From the NCBI RefSeq assembly GCF_010093595.1, contig NW_022985459.1:124001-188000 (forward strand): DNA of 64,000 nucleotides. Reading direction: 5' to 3'. Source of the stretch: Mytilinidion resinicola. Its lineage: Eukaryota > Ascomycota > Dothideomycetes > Mytilinidiales > Mytilinidiaceae. Positions 21,921 through 32,204 of this stretch are shown piece after piece (positions within the stretch are counted from its first letter, which is position 1; each line of letters begins with the position of its first letter). The notes beneath the pieces are model-generated. The model was not told where the DNA came from, did not search any database, and saw only the letters and a program-made list of their open reading frames with translations. The position numbers and the translations under genes are program-made.

Positions 21921-22500
21921 GGTCGTTGAGCGTGCGATTGCGTCTGCCGAAGAAGCTGCTTGTGGCGACCTGTCGGTGTAGGTGCTGTTGGATCTTGAGG
22001 GTTGGAGGAGACAGACTGATGACAGATTTTTGCCTTTGTGTGTATGAGGATGATAGATTTAGAGCAGTATTTTGATAGATACCTTGGTACTGTGCATGTA
22101 GTTTTCGTGTGTACCATGGTTGAGTTCTTGTATTCGTGGCTTCAGCGAGTCAGCCTATCATAATGGCCCCATTCGAAATTAGGCCTTCGTCATCGGTACC
22201 AGGAGATTGCTGAATTTGGTACGTTCGTATGTATGGATGCGCTTTTCATTAGTAGAATCATCAGCAATAGGCCTAGGAAGGTTCTGGTTACAAGTAGAAG
22301 TATATTATTTCGAGACTGCCCTGAGAGACCCTGGTATCTGATAGAATGTTCAAATCCACGTTCATATCCAACAAATAGGACGATTCGTATCCTCCCTTCC
22401 ACTAAGGATGCAAGCATAAGGGCTGGGAGTAGGTGGTTCGGTAGGAAAAAGCTTCCAGATTAGTCTCTTTGGAGCCCAGTAGAGAGCGCGTGGATCGAAT
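21921..22500. other. Intergenic, no gene seen
   Basis: Only short frames are present. It separates the small repeat ORF from the decayed BTB gene. Confidence 0.35.
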
Positions 22501-23349
22501 CTATTTCCTAGGTACCGCCCTAAGACGAGACTCAAGGCGCCTGTCTCCTTCGGTGGCGAGTTGGGACGCCGCAGCTCCAAGCTCTTGCTCTATGGCTTCA
22601 AGCGCTTGGCCTATGGATTGCCGCACTGGAGATTGAGGTAGGATCGGAGACCCTCCCTCATTGACAGATGATGCATTATACCCCTCCTCTCGAAAGAATC
22701 CATCGTAATTCCTGCGATCCCGCTCAAGTCCCCATGCCTCCTTTGTAACCCCGCTAAGCTCCATCGTCTGGAGCCGGCATTGTGAATAGCCTGCGGTGCA
22801 TAGCGAAAAAGGCTGCGGCAGCAGGTCCAGTATTTCTTGATTCTTCTCCAAGAGAAGATCATCTCGTATGAAAAGTACCAACCCAACCACGCGCACATAG
22901 TCGAATCATCCGACAGGGTCTCATAGGCCCGGATGACCAAGTCCAGAGAGGTGTTTCAGCAAATCAGTGCTATCTCGGAAAATGCACATGACCGCTTCCC
23001 GTAAGGCCGGGATGCCATAGCGGTCACCGAAGATATAGAGGTCGAGGAGCTCGTTCTCGCGGAATGTCGGCGGCTCGCTGCTTTCTGTGTCGACGATCGG
23101 CACCACCTTGTCGCTGTACATCCATTGTATGAATAGTTGCATCGTGTATTGAGACGTGTCGTTTAGTGTCATGGTTTTGTCGGACGCCTTTTTGAAGCTT
23201 CTTTCGAAGCCTGCGCGGAAGAATTCGGAACACTCGCAGAGGAGATCGCGGTGGACGTGGAAGGGGACGGCGTCGGCGCTCACGAGCAAGGTGACTATTG
23301 GGGACGAACGATATAGGTGGGCGGAGCGCTTGCGGATGGGCGGTGCCAT
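22501..23349 (-). pseudogene. BTB/POZ gene with two frameshifts (copy 3)
   Basis: ATG 23349 opens a normal BTB domain: [30 protein letters not shown], the [10 protein letters not shown] helix and [13 protein letters not shown], then leaves frame near 22940. The conserved [20 protein letters not shown] segment follows in a second frame, and from about 22865 the rest (EILDLLPQPF ... ELGAAASQLATEGDRR) lies in a third frame ending at 22501. No splice borders explain the shifts. Either a recent pseudogene or two assembly indels; the rest is well preserved. A KR-S-x-H N-terminus replaces the KRKR patch of its relatives. Confidence 0.8.
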
Positions 23350-23718
23350 TTTGTTAATACAGCTGGAAGGGTGCGATATCGGTAGGAACTGTCAAGTAAT
23401 GGAAAGATTGAAGGTGCAAAGCAGTGGGAGCAAGCAAAATGGAGAGGAAGCTGTCGAGAACACGTATGTGGACCCGCCACGAGATTCGGTGTAAATGAGA
23501 ATTTGTTTTTTGGTACTCGCAAGGCGATCCGTGGTTGAAGTGACGATGCTTAGCAGGTCCTGAGCGCCAAATTCTCGTCCCCCACCCAAAGTACCGCCGT
23601 TTACTCCAAAACTATCTAACCAAGTACAAGTCCGACTCGTCAAGATGAAACCAAAATTGCAGTAGATTATAGATGATGAATTCATCTGGCGACAAGGTTA
23701 ACTTAGAGCATTTTATGA
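23350..23718. other. Intergenic between BTB copies 3 and 4
   Basis: No feature seen in these 369 bp. It should hold the 3' end of copy 4 and the promoter of copy 3, both on the minus strand. Confidence 0.35.
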
Positions 23719-24564
23719 TCAGGATGAAAATATCCGGGATTCGATCGTTATCTTCGGTTTTTTAGCAGGCACGGGGGTTATATTGCCGGACTTCTCTTTG
23801 CGTCTTAGCTCAGCTAGCCTAGCCGATTCTTCGACGCAAAGCGCGGTCGAATCCTCATCGCCGTGCTCGTGGAAATGGCAGGGGTCCACATTGAATTCTC
23901 CGCCGGCCATACGGTGGTTTGTACTACCCCTGGGCTGCAAACGTACCAATCGCTTCAAACAGATAAGTGCCACCCCTAGAAGGAACTCCTGCGGCATGTT
24001 TTTGTAGTCAGCGACGTCGTCATCCGTGTCTTTTTCTGGATCCCAATAATGGGCAAAGTGCTGGATGAGCCATCGGCAAAGTGTTGAGGACGCTGGCAGC
24101 TTCTCGAAAGCCTGATGTATATACGATGTCGGCAGCCTTTGGATGCTAGACTGGCCATACTGTATCTGAATGTATCTCATAGTATCGTTACGTAGCTCTG
24201 GGACGTCATAGCGATCTCCAAATGCGTATAAATCGAGAAGTTCGGAACTATGGAGTTGCCACTCAGGTTTATTGCCCCTGGGTATATGCTGAGTTTCTAG
24301 TTTCTGAGTATAGAGCCACCTCATGAGTATCTGCATCGTCCGAACATTGGTTTCCACAGTGGTTGTGCGGTCCTCGGCTTCCCTGAAGCCACCTTTGAAG
24401 AGGCCTCGGAAGTATTCAGAACATCCGCATAATAGCTCCAAATGCACATTGTATGGAGTCCCATCGGGCCCGACTTTCAAAGTCACAATCGTTTGGTCGG
24501 TGGGAGAGATGAAGGAGGATCGCTTGCGTTTGAGGTTCGGTGTCGATGGCGCGGAGGGAGGCAT
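23719..24564 (-). CDS. BTB/POZ domain protein (copy 4)
   Basis: Single exon, 281 aa, ATG 24564. KRKR patch (residues 13-16), TIVTLKVGPDGTPYNVHLEL, YFRGLFKGGFREAEDR, MQILMRWLYTQ and ELLDLYAFGDRYDVPELR make up the BTB fold (about 22-125). The C-terminal family part follows (HQAFEKLPASSTLCRWL), then FNVDPCHFHEHGDED, the counterpart of the CQLHEH motif of copy 1. Ends with a Lys-rich tail (PAKKPK) that could be a nuclear signal. Intact. The array at 25.18 kb begins about 600 bp upstream of it. Confidence 0.88.
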   Translation of the reverse strand: MPPSAPSTPNLKRKRSSFISPTDQTIVTLKVGPDGTPYNVHLELLCGCSEYFRGLFKGGFREAEDRTTTVETNVRTMQILMRWLYTQKLETQHIPRGNKPEWQLHSSELLDLYAFGDRYDVPELRNDTMRYIQIQYGQSSIQRLPTSYIHQAFEKLPASSTLCRWLIQHFAHYWDPEKDTDDDVADYKNMPQEFLLGVALICLKRLVRLQPRGSTNHRMAGGEFNVDPCHFHEHGDEDSTALCVEESARLAELRRKEKSGNITPVPAKKPKITIESRIFSS

Positions 24565-25180
24565 TGCGACGGTAGACCTGCGGGAGGATCGAAAGCTCGT
24601 AGACGTGAATTGATGATGTTTTTGCTAACTAACTAACAAGGCGTTGATAATGGTCGTGAAGGTGCAGATGCGTACGGAATTCGGGGAGTCGCGTCTCGCG
24701 TCTCGAATAGATGCTACAGCGCTGTGAATCTGCGGATATAGATACTGCGGAAGATGCGCCCTACGGCTTGATGACGAGAATGAATGCGGCGCCGGTAAAG
24801 GTCCTAAGGATGGAGAGCTGCTGGATGCCTTGGGCTGAGGTGAGGGGAAAAGAGCGCTTGGGATGACTAACGTTAGGGGGACTCGGAGCCGGGACGCGCC
24901 TGCTATTCTAAAGCTGCCTACTGCATCCCTCAACACCATGAATCGACAGCCTCGACCATCTCTCCATCTGCAACACCAAATTCCCTGTCGCCCATGATCG
25001 TATATATGCCTTCAGACAGCGTCAAATAGCGGTCAAAGAGCACTTTCAAGACGATTTAATCTGTGATGTGCGGTCACTGCGCCTTACTCCGTGAGTGAAT
25101 TCAAGGCCCCTGACATTTCAGCTCCTAGATCACGTGCTGACTGCTTTGGCATGCTTTCATGGGATGGTGACCACGTTGGA
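24565..25180. other. Upstream region of BTB copy 4, no gene
   Basis: No gene is seen. From about 25100 onward the sequence passes into the degenerate tandem array. Confidence 0.4.
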
Positions 25181-26520
25181 CCACCTCAGGCGGCGCTATC
25201 ACGATAGCAAATGAACGTGAATCTTGCTCTACTGTGGATTGAGCAGCGAGATTATGGTAGTGGACGCTTGAGCCAGGCAAGGTCCTGATTCTCGTGTTCT
25301 CGCCTTTGACATCGAAGCTAATTGCCTAGTAGCACGCTGAGCTACCTCAGACCGCGCTATGAGGAGATCAAATGAAGGAGTACCGCGCTCTTAATGGGGC
25401 GGTGTAGCAGTTAGTGTGGTTCGAGCAGAGATTTGGTGAGGTTCTGATTTTCGGGCGCTAGCTCTTGACATTGAAGCTGATTATCCTGAAGCGTGGTGAG
25501 CCACTTCAGACGGTACCATCCCGATCGCAATTGAATAAGCATCTACCCACGGAATGGGATGACAACCAAATGGCCGTGCTTTCAACACTGAACGTGGCAA
25601 GGACCTGACATCTATGCTCTTGCTTTTGACATTGAGCCTCATTATCCGGAAGCGCATTGAGCCACTTCAGACGGCACTATCCCGATTTCAAATGAATAAG
25701 CATCTACCCACTGAATACGAGGACAACACAATGGTTGTGCTTTCAACAGTGAACGTGGCAAGGACTTGATATCTGTGCTCTTGCTTTTCACATCGAGGCT
25801 GATTGTCCGAAAACGCGTTGAGCTACTTCAGACGATTGCAAGATGATGGCAAACGAATAAGCATTCCGCTCTCGTCTCGCTCATGTACAAAGCAGAAACT
25901 AGGAACCCTAATCACGATCTCGTGCTTTCGACATCCTACACGAAAATTTCATGGTAAGCCGGGCCACTTCAGACGATACGATTATGGCTGCAAGAGCTGC
26001 AGTATACGGACCTTTCAATCTATGCACGAGCGCTTTTGACATCCTTTACAGGAATTTTCGATGAACTAGACTACCTCAGACGATCCTATCGTGGTTGCAA
26101 AATGCTTATGCATTCTGCTCATACTCGAGGCACGGGAATAGGGCCAAATTCACGCTCCCCTGTTCATTACATCCTGTATTGACTCGTTTTCGTAGGCTAG
26201 ACTACCTCAGACGGTGCTATGAAGGGTGCAAATATTTAAATTCCTCGACTTCCTATTTCATGAAGCTGTGTTTTTGACATCCCATGTAGAATTATCTTGG
26301 CGCGTTCAGCCACCTCAAACAGTGCGATGACAATTGCAAATGCTGGAGAGCCTAGTTCTCCTGGTTCACGTAGGCATGCTTTTAACATCTGATATTCACT
26401 TTCGATAGTAGGTCGAGCCACTTCGGACGGTTCGATGATGTGTGCAAAAGCTCACTCACAGTAATGCATATTAGGCTCTCGAATTTTGACATGAAGTCTA
26501 GAGAATCATATTAAGCTCAA
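25181..26520. repeat. Degenerate tandem array, core GAGCCACTTCAGACGG, ~10 units
   Basis: Core positions are 25181, 25342, 25501, 25662, 25823, 25964, 26071, 26202, 26310 and 26418. Spacing is 159-161 bp for the first four steps, then 141, 107, 131, 108 and 108. Each unit also has a TTTTGACATC box before the core and a GCAAATG box after it. Units have diverged strongly. The same 16-mer core occurs on the minus strand at 34756-34771, and a variant occurs at 47800. Confidence 0.85.
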
Positions 26521-26619
26521 TTCACAGCGTCATGGTACGACACTTTACGTCCGAATAAGAGGAATTGAGCAAAGAAGCAACCACACAAAGCCCACGCCGC
26601 CTGCCCACAACCACCGCTC

Positions 26620-28128
26620 TTACTCCCACTTCCAGAACAAGTCCACAAAATCGGCCACCTCGGCGTCATCTACTTCCACCCTTTCCAAGATCTCGGCCAC
26701 CCTCTCGTCGCTGAAATCCCCCTTCTGTAGGTTCTTCCGGAACTTCTCCACAACCATCACCGTCGTGTCCTCCCTCTTTGGGTGCCCAACTGGGAATTCA
26801 ACTACCCTCTCTGGGACCTCTTCGTCTACGCTCAGCAGCAACTTGATGCCATTTGCCGCACTCCGCGTCCCCTCATCGTCGTAACCCCGCGTGAACTCTT
26901 CATCCTCAACAACGATCATTCTTCCTCTAAGCGCCTCCACTCTCGGGTCTGTCGCCCACGCGCTGCCGTCCTCATAGTCCCCTTCTTCCACCATCTCCCC
27001 CTCCAGCAACAACACCACCGCCACCACGAACCCCAAATCCCCCCTCCTCCGCTCCGCACCCCCCAGCCCGCTCCCACCCGCGTAGCTTCTCTTCCCCGCC
27101 CTCGTCGTGCGCACAATGATGTTCTGCACGTCCTTCTCCACGCTCAGCTCCCTCTCCTGCAGCACGTGCACCAGCCCCAGCGCCGCTTCCACCGCCGAAA
27201 CGGCCCACCACGCCGCCGGCACCATCTGGAAGTACGCGTTCTTCTCCAGCCCGCCGTACACGCCTGGCGGCAGTCTTACTTCCATTCCGCCCAACACCGC
27301 GTCCTGTACCCCCCACCTTTCTGCCCCAAGAACCCCCGGAACGCCAGCCTGCCCCCGCTGTGCCAGCAGCGCGTGCTGCACCGCTCGGGCCGCCGCGTCG
27401 GCGACGTCGCAGCTCTGTCGCGCGGCGCCCGACACGCGGAGGGCTCCCGCATCCGCCCAGGCGTTCGAAAGAGCGGCGAGAGCGTCGTCCTCGGGCAGCT
27501 CGAGGAGGTGCGCGACGCACGCTGTGGCGGTGACTTCGGCGAGCAGCGTCGGGGAGAGCGAGGGGTTGTGCGCTGCTAGGCAGCCGTAGAGCTCGTAGGC
27601 TTCGATTTGGACCGTCAGGAAGGTGCGCTGGGGCACGCCGGTTGGCGGCGCTGGGGAGGCGGTGGGGTGTGGCAGCGAGGCAACGGACGAGGCGGTGGGC
27701 GTGGAGGAGCCGGAGCGTGAGGATGGCGCGGGACGCGTGCGCGTGCGGCTTAGCCAGTCTGCGGTTGCGAGGAGGGCGCCGAGGATGCTGGAGGGGGGGA
27801 GTGGGGGAGTGGAGGGGGGACCGGAGAGGTTACTGTGGTGGTGGGATATCAGGCTGCTGAGGTCGAAGGCGCCTTTCACGGGGTCGAGCTCGAAGCTTGT
27901 GCCAGGGAGGCGGAAGCCGCACAGGACGGTGGTGCCGGAGACGATGGGGCCTATGAGGCGACGGCAGATTGGGTCGGCGGAGGAGACGTTTGCGATGGCG
28001 GTGCCGAGTGCATCGAGGAGGGAGAGACGAGCGAAGTTGTAGGCGGAGTCTGAGGTGATGGGGGGGTGGTGGATGTGGTCGAGGGTGTCCTGGAGGACGC
28101 GGTCATAGTCTGAAGCTTGTGCTGCCAT
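26620..28128 (-). CDS. MmgE/PrpD family protein (2-methylcitrate dehydratase-like)
   Basis: Single exon, 502 aa, ATG 28128, very GC-rich. Family features: the N-terminal LSLLDALGTAIA helix, PIVSGTTVLCGFRLPGTSFE followed by a DPVKGAF segment, the HHHSNLSG loop, a central helical domain (LAAHNPSLSPTLLAEVTATA), and LEKNAYFQMVPAAWWAVSAV, the counterpart of the K-x-Y-K-x-x-P-x-x-x-H helix of fungal Pdh1. In that helix the usual His position seems to be Trp, so activity is uncertain. PrpD proteins dehydrate 2-methylcitrate in mitochondrial propionate breakdown; no N-terminal targeting signal is evident, so this may be a cytosolic paralog. The promoter contains TTTATAAAC at about 28210; an unusual promoter-like array starts about 310 bp upstream. 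Confidence 0.82.
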   Translation of the reverse strand: MAAQASDYDRVLQDTLDHIHHPPITSDSAYNFARLSLLDALGTAIANVSSADPICRRLIGPIVSGTTVLCGFRLPGTSFELDPVKGAFDLSSLISHHHSNLSGPPSTPPLPPSSILGALLATADWLSRTRTRPAPSSRSGSSTPTASSVASLPHPTASPAPPTGVPQRTFLTVQIEAYELYGCLAAHNPSLSPTLLAEVTATACVAHLLELPEDDALAALSNAWADAGALRVSGAARQSCDVADAAARAVQHALLAQRGQAGVPGVLGAERWGVQDAVLGGMEVRLPPGVYGGLEKNAYFQMVPAAWWAVSAVEAALGLVHVLQERELSVEKDVQNIIVRTTRAGKRSYAGGSGLGGAERRRGDLGFVVAVVLLLEGEMVEEGDYEDGSAWATDPRVEALRGRMIVVEDEEFTRGYDDEGTRSAANGIKLLLSVDEEVPERVVEFPVGHPKREDTTVMVVEKFRKNLQKGDFSDERVAEILERVEVDDAEVADFVDLFWKWE

Positions 28129-28209
28129 GGTGAGGTTTGGCGTTGGTGATCAGACGTTGGTTGAAGGAGGATGGAAGCTAGACGAGAAAGGTGGTGGGCA
28201 GGTGGACAG

Positions 28210-28218
28210 TTTATAAAC
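28210..28218 (-). promoter_or_regulatory. TATA-like box of the PrpD-like gene
   Basis: On the minus strand GTTTATAAAC lies about 85 bp before ATG 28128, followed by a C/T-rich leader. Confidence 0.45.
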
Positions 28219-28439
28219 CGAGTGAAGTGGACAAAATCTGTGCGCGGGCGGGCGACGTGTGAGGGGCGATTGGCTGAGTGTTGGGCGTAGACAGCGGAGA
28301 ACTGTGCGTCGGTGAAGGTGGTAGCTCTTGACGGCAAGCGGTGACTGAAGGGCTTGAATTGAGCGGTCTGAACCTGATGTTTTGTAGGAGAACTCAGATT
28401 GTTGTACAGTTTAGCTTGCTGCAACAGTTCTTTAAAAAC

Positions 28440-29460
28440 GTAGTGAGTGTCTTGATGTTGTTAACAAAAAGGTGTCAAGCGTCCACTGACTTCCGCCTGA
28501 TTTGTGGATTGTAGGAGTGATGGAGGTGAATGCAACGGAAGCCTCTTTTATACCTTCCTGTTACTCTTCGGAGCAGTCTAGCTTCTAGGGAGCAGGCTGC
28601 CTGTAGACACTGCACTGATACAGCTGTGTCCAACATCCACTGACCTCGTTCTGATATGTGGAGTGTAGGAGTGATGGAGGTGGATGAGGCGGAAGCTTAT
28701 TTTAAATCTCCCTCTTCCTGTTCGGAGCAGCACAGCCTCTAGGGAGCAAACTGCCTGTAGATACTTGATTGATTCAGCCATGTCAAACATCCACTCCCTT
28801 TGACTGAATTTGTAAAGTGTAGGAGGAATGGAGGTGGAAGAGCTGGAAGCCTCTCTTATATTCCTAACTGTTCGGGGCAGTGACAGTGATCTTCTTTGGA
28901 GCGGGCACGTTCCTTGATGGTGTGAACAGAGTAGTGACAAATGTCTACTGGCTTACTGATTCGTGGAGTGTAGGAGTGATGGGGGTAGACACGACGGAAG
29001 CCTCTTTCATACCCTTAGCCTTCCATTCGGAGCAGCACAACTTCTAGGGGGCAGGACAGGCGCCTGTAGATATGTACTTGTACCAAAGGTCCGCTCGCTT
29101 GGGCTGATTTGTGGAGTGGAGGAGTCATGGAGGTGGAAGACACGGAAGCCTGCTTTATAACCCTCTAGATCGGATTAGCACTCTTTCTTGGAAGAAGGCG
29201 AGCTGCCTTTGGGCACTTCGTTTATGCAGTAATGTCGGGCGTCCCCTGGCTTGGGCTGATTTGTAGAGTGTGAGAGAGGGAAGTATAAGAGATGGAAGCC
29301 TGTTTTATACCCTCCTGTTTGAGGCAGTACAAGTTCGGGGCAGCAAGCGAGTTGCTTGGAGACGAGTGACTAATGAAACTGTGTCAATCATCTCCTGGCT
29401 GGGGCTGTCGTCTAGTATGTGTAGTCTTGGATGATGGAGGTCAAAGACATGGAGGCCTCT
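28440..29460 (-). repeat. Tandem array with TATA-bearing units (array P1), ~7 units of ~150 bp
   Basis: On the minus strand each unit reads CTGCTCCGAACAGGAGG, then GGGTATAAAAGAGGCTTC, then CCACCTCCATCACTCCTACA and a CTCCACAAATCA end. TATA-like boxes fall near 28552, 28690, 28852, 28999, 29149, 29304 and 29455, about 150 bp apart, with variants such as TATAAAAC and TATGAAAG. It lies directly upstream of the minus-strand PrpD-like gene, with the boxes in that gene's sense orientation. The same unit makes up array P2 at 46.3-47.3 kb. Confidence 0.85.
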
Positions 29461-31346
29461 TTCAGCAACGAGGAATCGTAGACAATCGTAGACTTTGGGA
29501 AGTCGGGGTCGGTATAGAGTGCGGCGATACTTGATTTCTCGAAATGTCTGAAGTCATAGGCCAGGTCAGTCTGCTGTAACAAGACTCGGGTTTTGTAGAT
29601 TGTTTCTTGAAAATACCTTGAAGGTGAAGCTAGGCAACGAGGATTCCTAGATGCTGGATATCGAGATAAATTTGGACCGTGGCTGAGATCCGGAGTAGAT
29701 ATGGAGATGATCCCACAAGATAGCTGAGGTTATATTACGAGCGAATCTGGCTCTATGACTCAGTTCATGGTGTGGAGTGTGTTCCGCTAGACCGCTGAGT
29801 TCTCCATCGAGGATTTTGTAGGCGTTGGAAAAGAGGGGTGATACGGAATGCGCTTGGAATTGATGTCGTTGGCTAGACTAACTCATAATAAATTGATTCC
29901 TTTTCCGGTTACTGTTTGAAGCTATGGGGTGCTCCTGGATAGGTTCAGGAGCTAGGCAAAGGCGGTTCATAGACGTTGAAGATTGGGTTCGATACATGGC
30001 GTTTGCGAACGAGTGGCTGAATTGCGGAGACGGAATCTGATATCGTCATTCGGCCCGAGCAACCTGGATCCTCATCGAAAGTAGGATTCTTTACCACCTC
30101 TTTAATGCTGTATAGGAATTCTTGAAAGGCTGCTGACTTGGGCAACGAGAGAGAAAAGCTCGCCACTACTTGGACTGAAGAGGGTATGAGCAGAGTAGTA
30201 ACTCGCATTCTGAACGACGGAAGGGCTTGACTTATCTGCTATGGAAATGGTAGTAGTGAATACTCCCTAGTAATGACTCATGAATGTTCTGCAGAGACCC
30301 TTGGAGGATTGTCCAGTTGAGCAATGGGAGATGAGGAGCGGCGCACGTCAGGCCAATATAGATTATCAGTGGAGCAGTGACTTGCAATTAGGATGGAAAA
30401 CCCACTGTCCCGATATTGGGTTTAGTTTATTGCTGTGGCTTTGTTGACACTAATGACCCATGAGCGCCGTTTAGAAATCTCTGCAGGGCCATTCATCGAA
30501 TCAGGTGGTGTCGAGCGAAGCTGGCTGCAGACTTAGGCCCGTGCCGAAGATAGTCGCATGCAGCCGGGCCTAACCCTCCCGACTGTTCGCAAGAATCTAG
30601 AGTGTACAAGACGAAAGCAACTGTAACTTAAACTATGCGGCGTCCCAGAACCAGAAAAGCAAGGAGAGGAAGACATACCTGAAGCTGAAATCTTAGGCAA
30701 GCATAAGCAAAAGCCCTCTGAATAGAGTCGCCCTTCCTCGTCGCCGTTGCCATACCGAAATTAAAAATAAGAATGCAAACATAAAGTATGTACCTGCTCT
30801 CCAGAGCCACAAGGAGGATGGGGTGGATGTGCCGTTGGGCATGCCCTCAATACACAGAGCAACATGAGCACTGCTTCAAATTGAAAGAAACTCAAGATAC
30901 TACTCCAATGGGAAGCGTGAATCATATCAGTAGCTGGCTAATGCCAATTTCTCTTGACGGTTGTAGCAATTTCTCCAATGGTCGTCCAATCATGCGGTGA
31001 AAAGCCATACGCGAGGACAATAGACACGGGGGAGAGGACGGAATACGGCAGTGCTCGAAAGGAGCAGTATATGCACATCACTTTGGGGCGAGGTATTATA
31101 CTAGACCTAAAGCTAGTGCACCCGAACGACTCTTGGATGCGGCGTTGAGCTCCTGAAGGTAGATCGAGTTGGATCATTGAACAGCGTCATCGTCCGAGAT
31201 TGAAATAGATAAAATATTGATAGTGAAGCGGTAGTCCAAAATGATCGAAAATGAACATACAAAAGACCTTACATCTCATATAACGCCCGCTCCTATATCT
31301 CCTTGGTATAACCCTAATCACCCTCCGCTACCCTACCGCTCATTCC
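29461..31346. other. Intergenic, no supported gene
   Basis: A few frames under 90 codons occur (for example 29945-30208 minus, 87 aa, ATG present, no motif). No repeats as regular as the flanking arrays are seen. Confidence 0.35.
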
Positions 31347-32204
31347 TCACAATCCAGCCGCCTTCTTCACGAATGCCGCCGCCGCTGATGCATCCTCGGA
31401 GTACGTCAAATGCGGCAAAAGGACGGTATCCTGCCCCTGACAGATCAAGTCGCCGCTATGGCAGATAACATCCACATTCGCAGCATTGACATTCGCGACC
31501 GCCTGGCCATCATCCGGGTCGCCGAAAATAACCACTGCACACCATTAGCACCCCATTCACACCCACCTTACCCTTTCTATCAAATATAAACAGGATCTTA
31601 CCTGAGTTCACCGCCGCCCCCTGCGCCGCCGTGATCTGCTTCGCCGCGTTATGCACCAACTGCCCCCCCTGGCTATACCCGCTCATCACCACCTTTGTAT
31701 CCGGACACTGCGTCTGCGCCTGCCCGACTAGCTGCGCCATTAGTGTGCTTCCGGCTGAATCGCCGCCAGCTAGAAAACCGGCGATGTCGGCGGGGTAGTC
31801 GACGCCTTGGACGGCGAGTTGGTCGGCGGAGATGGAGGTGGCGAGGGCTTGGAAGAAGGGGGGACCTGCGAGTGGAGCGGGTTAGATAGAGTGAAGACTG
31901 GTATCGTTATGGAATGATTATGGACATGGGTATGGAATAGCCTAGGTAAATACTAGAAGCTTAATGGAAAGGGAATGGGAATAGCGATGATGCTAGTGGG
32001 GTTGGGCTTACCGGCGAGAGACCCCACGTTCCCGGCCTCGAGGGTGCCGCGCGCAAAGACAACCGTAACGGCTTTGCAGCCGGTGTTGTTGACAACGTCG
32101 TTTTGAGTGTCGGAGGTTAGGTCGGAGGCGCGTGGGGCGAGGAGGGGGTGGGTGTAGGCGAGAGGGAGGGAAAGGAGAGAGAGAAGGATGGTTCGGTGGT
32201 GCAT
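31347..32204 (-). CDS. Cutinase (carbohydrate esterase family 5), three exons
   Basis: Exons 32204-32012, 31865-31602 and 31534-31347 give 214 aa; introns of 146 and 67 nt with GTAAG donors and CAG acceptors. A signal peptide (residues 1-18, HRTILLSLLSLPLAYTHP) shows secretion. The serine hydrolase triad is visible: Ser129 in GYSQGG, Asp181 in the CxxxGDxxC disulfide loop, His194 in LPHLTY. An early Cys (GCKAVTVVFARGT) can pair with Cys118 as in known cutinases, and the FARGT strand supplies the oxyanion residue. Length is typical. It hydrolyses ester bonds of plant cutin or similar polyesters outside the cell. No neighbouring genes suggest co-regulation. Confidence 0.93.

Noticed and set aside
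25181..26520. CRISPR-like reading of the regularly spaced repeats
   Set aside because: Units are degenerate over their whole length, longer than CRISPR units, in fungal nuclear DNA and without cas genes.
26972..27589. Several long frames inside the PrpD-like gene on both strands
   Set aside because: High GC removes stops; the PrpD-like frame alone carries family motifs.
29945..30208. 87-codon minus-strand ORF with ATG
   Set aside because: No motif and no supporting leader; length is within chance expectation for this composition.
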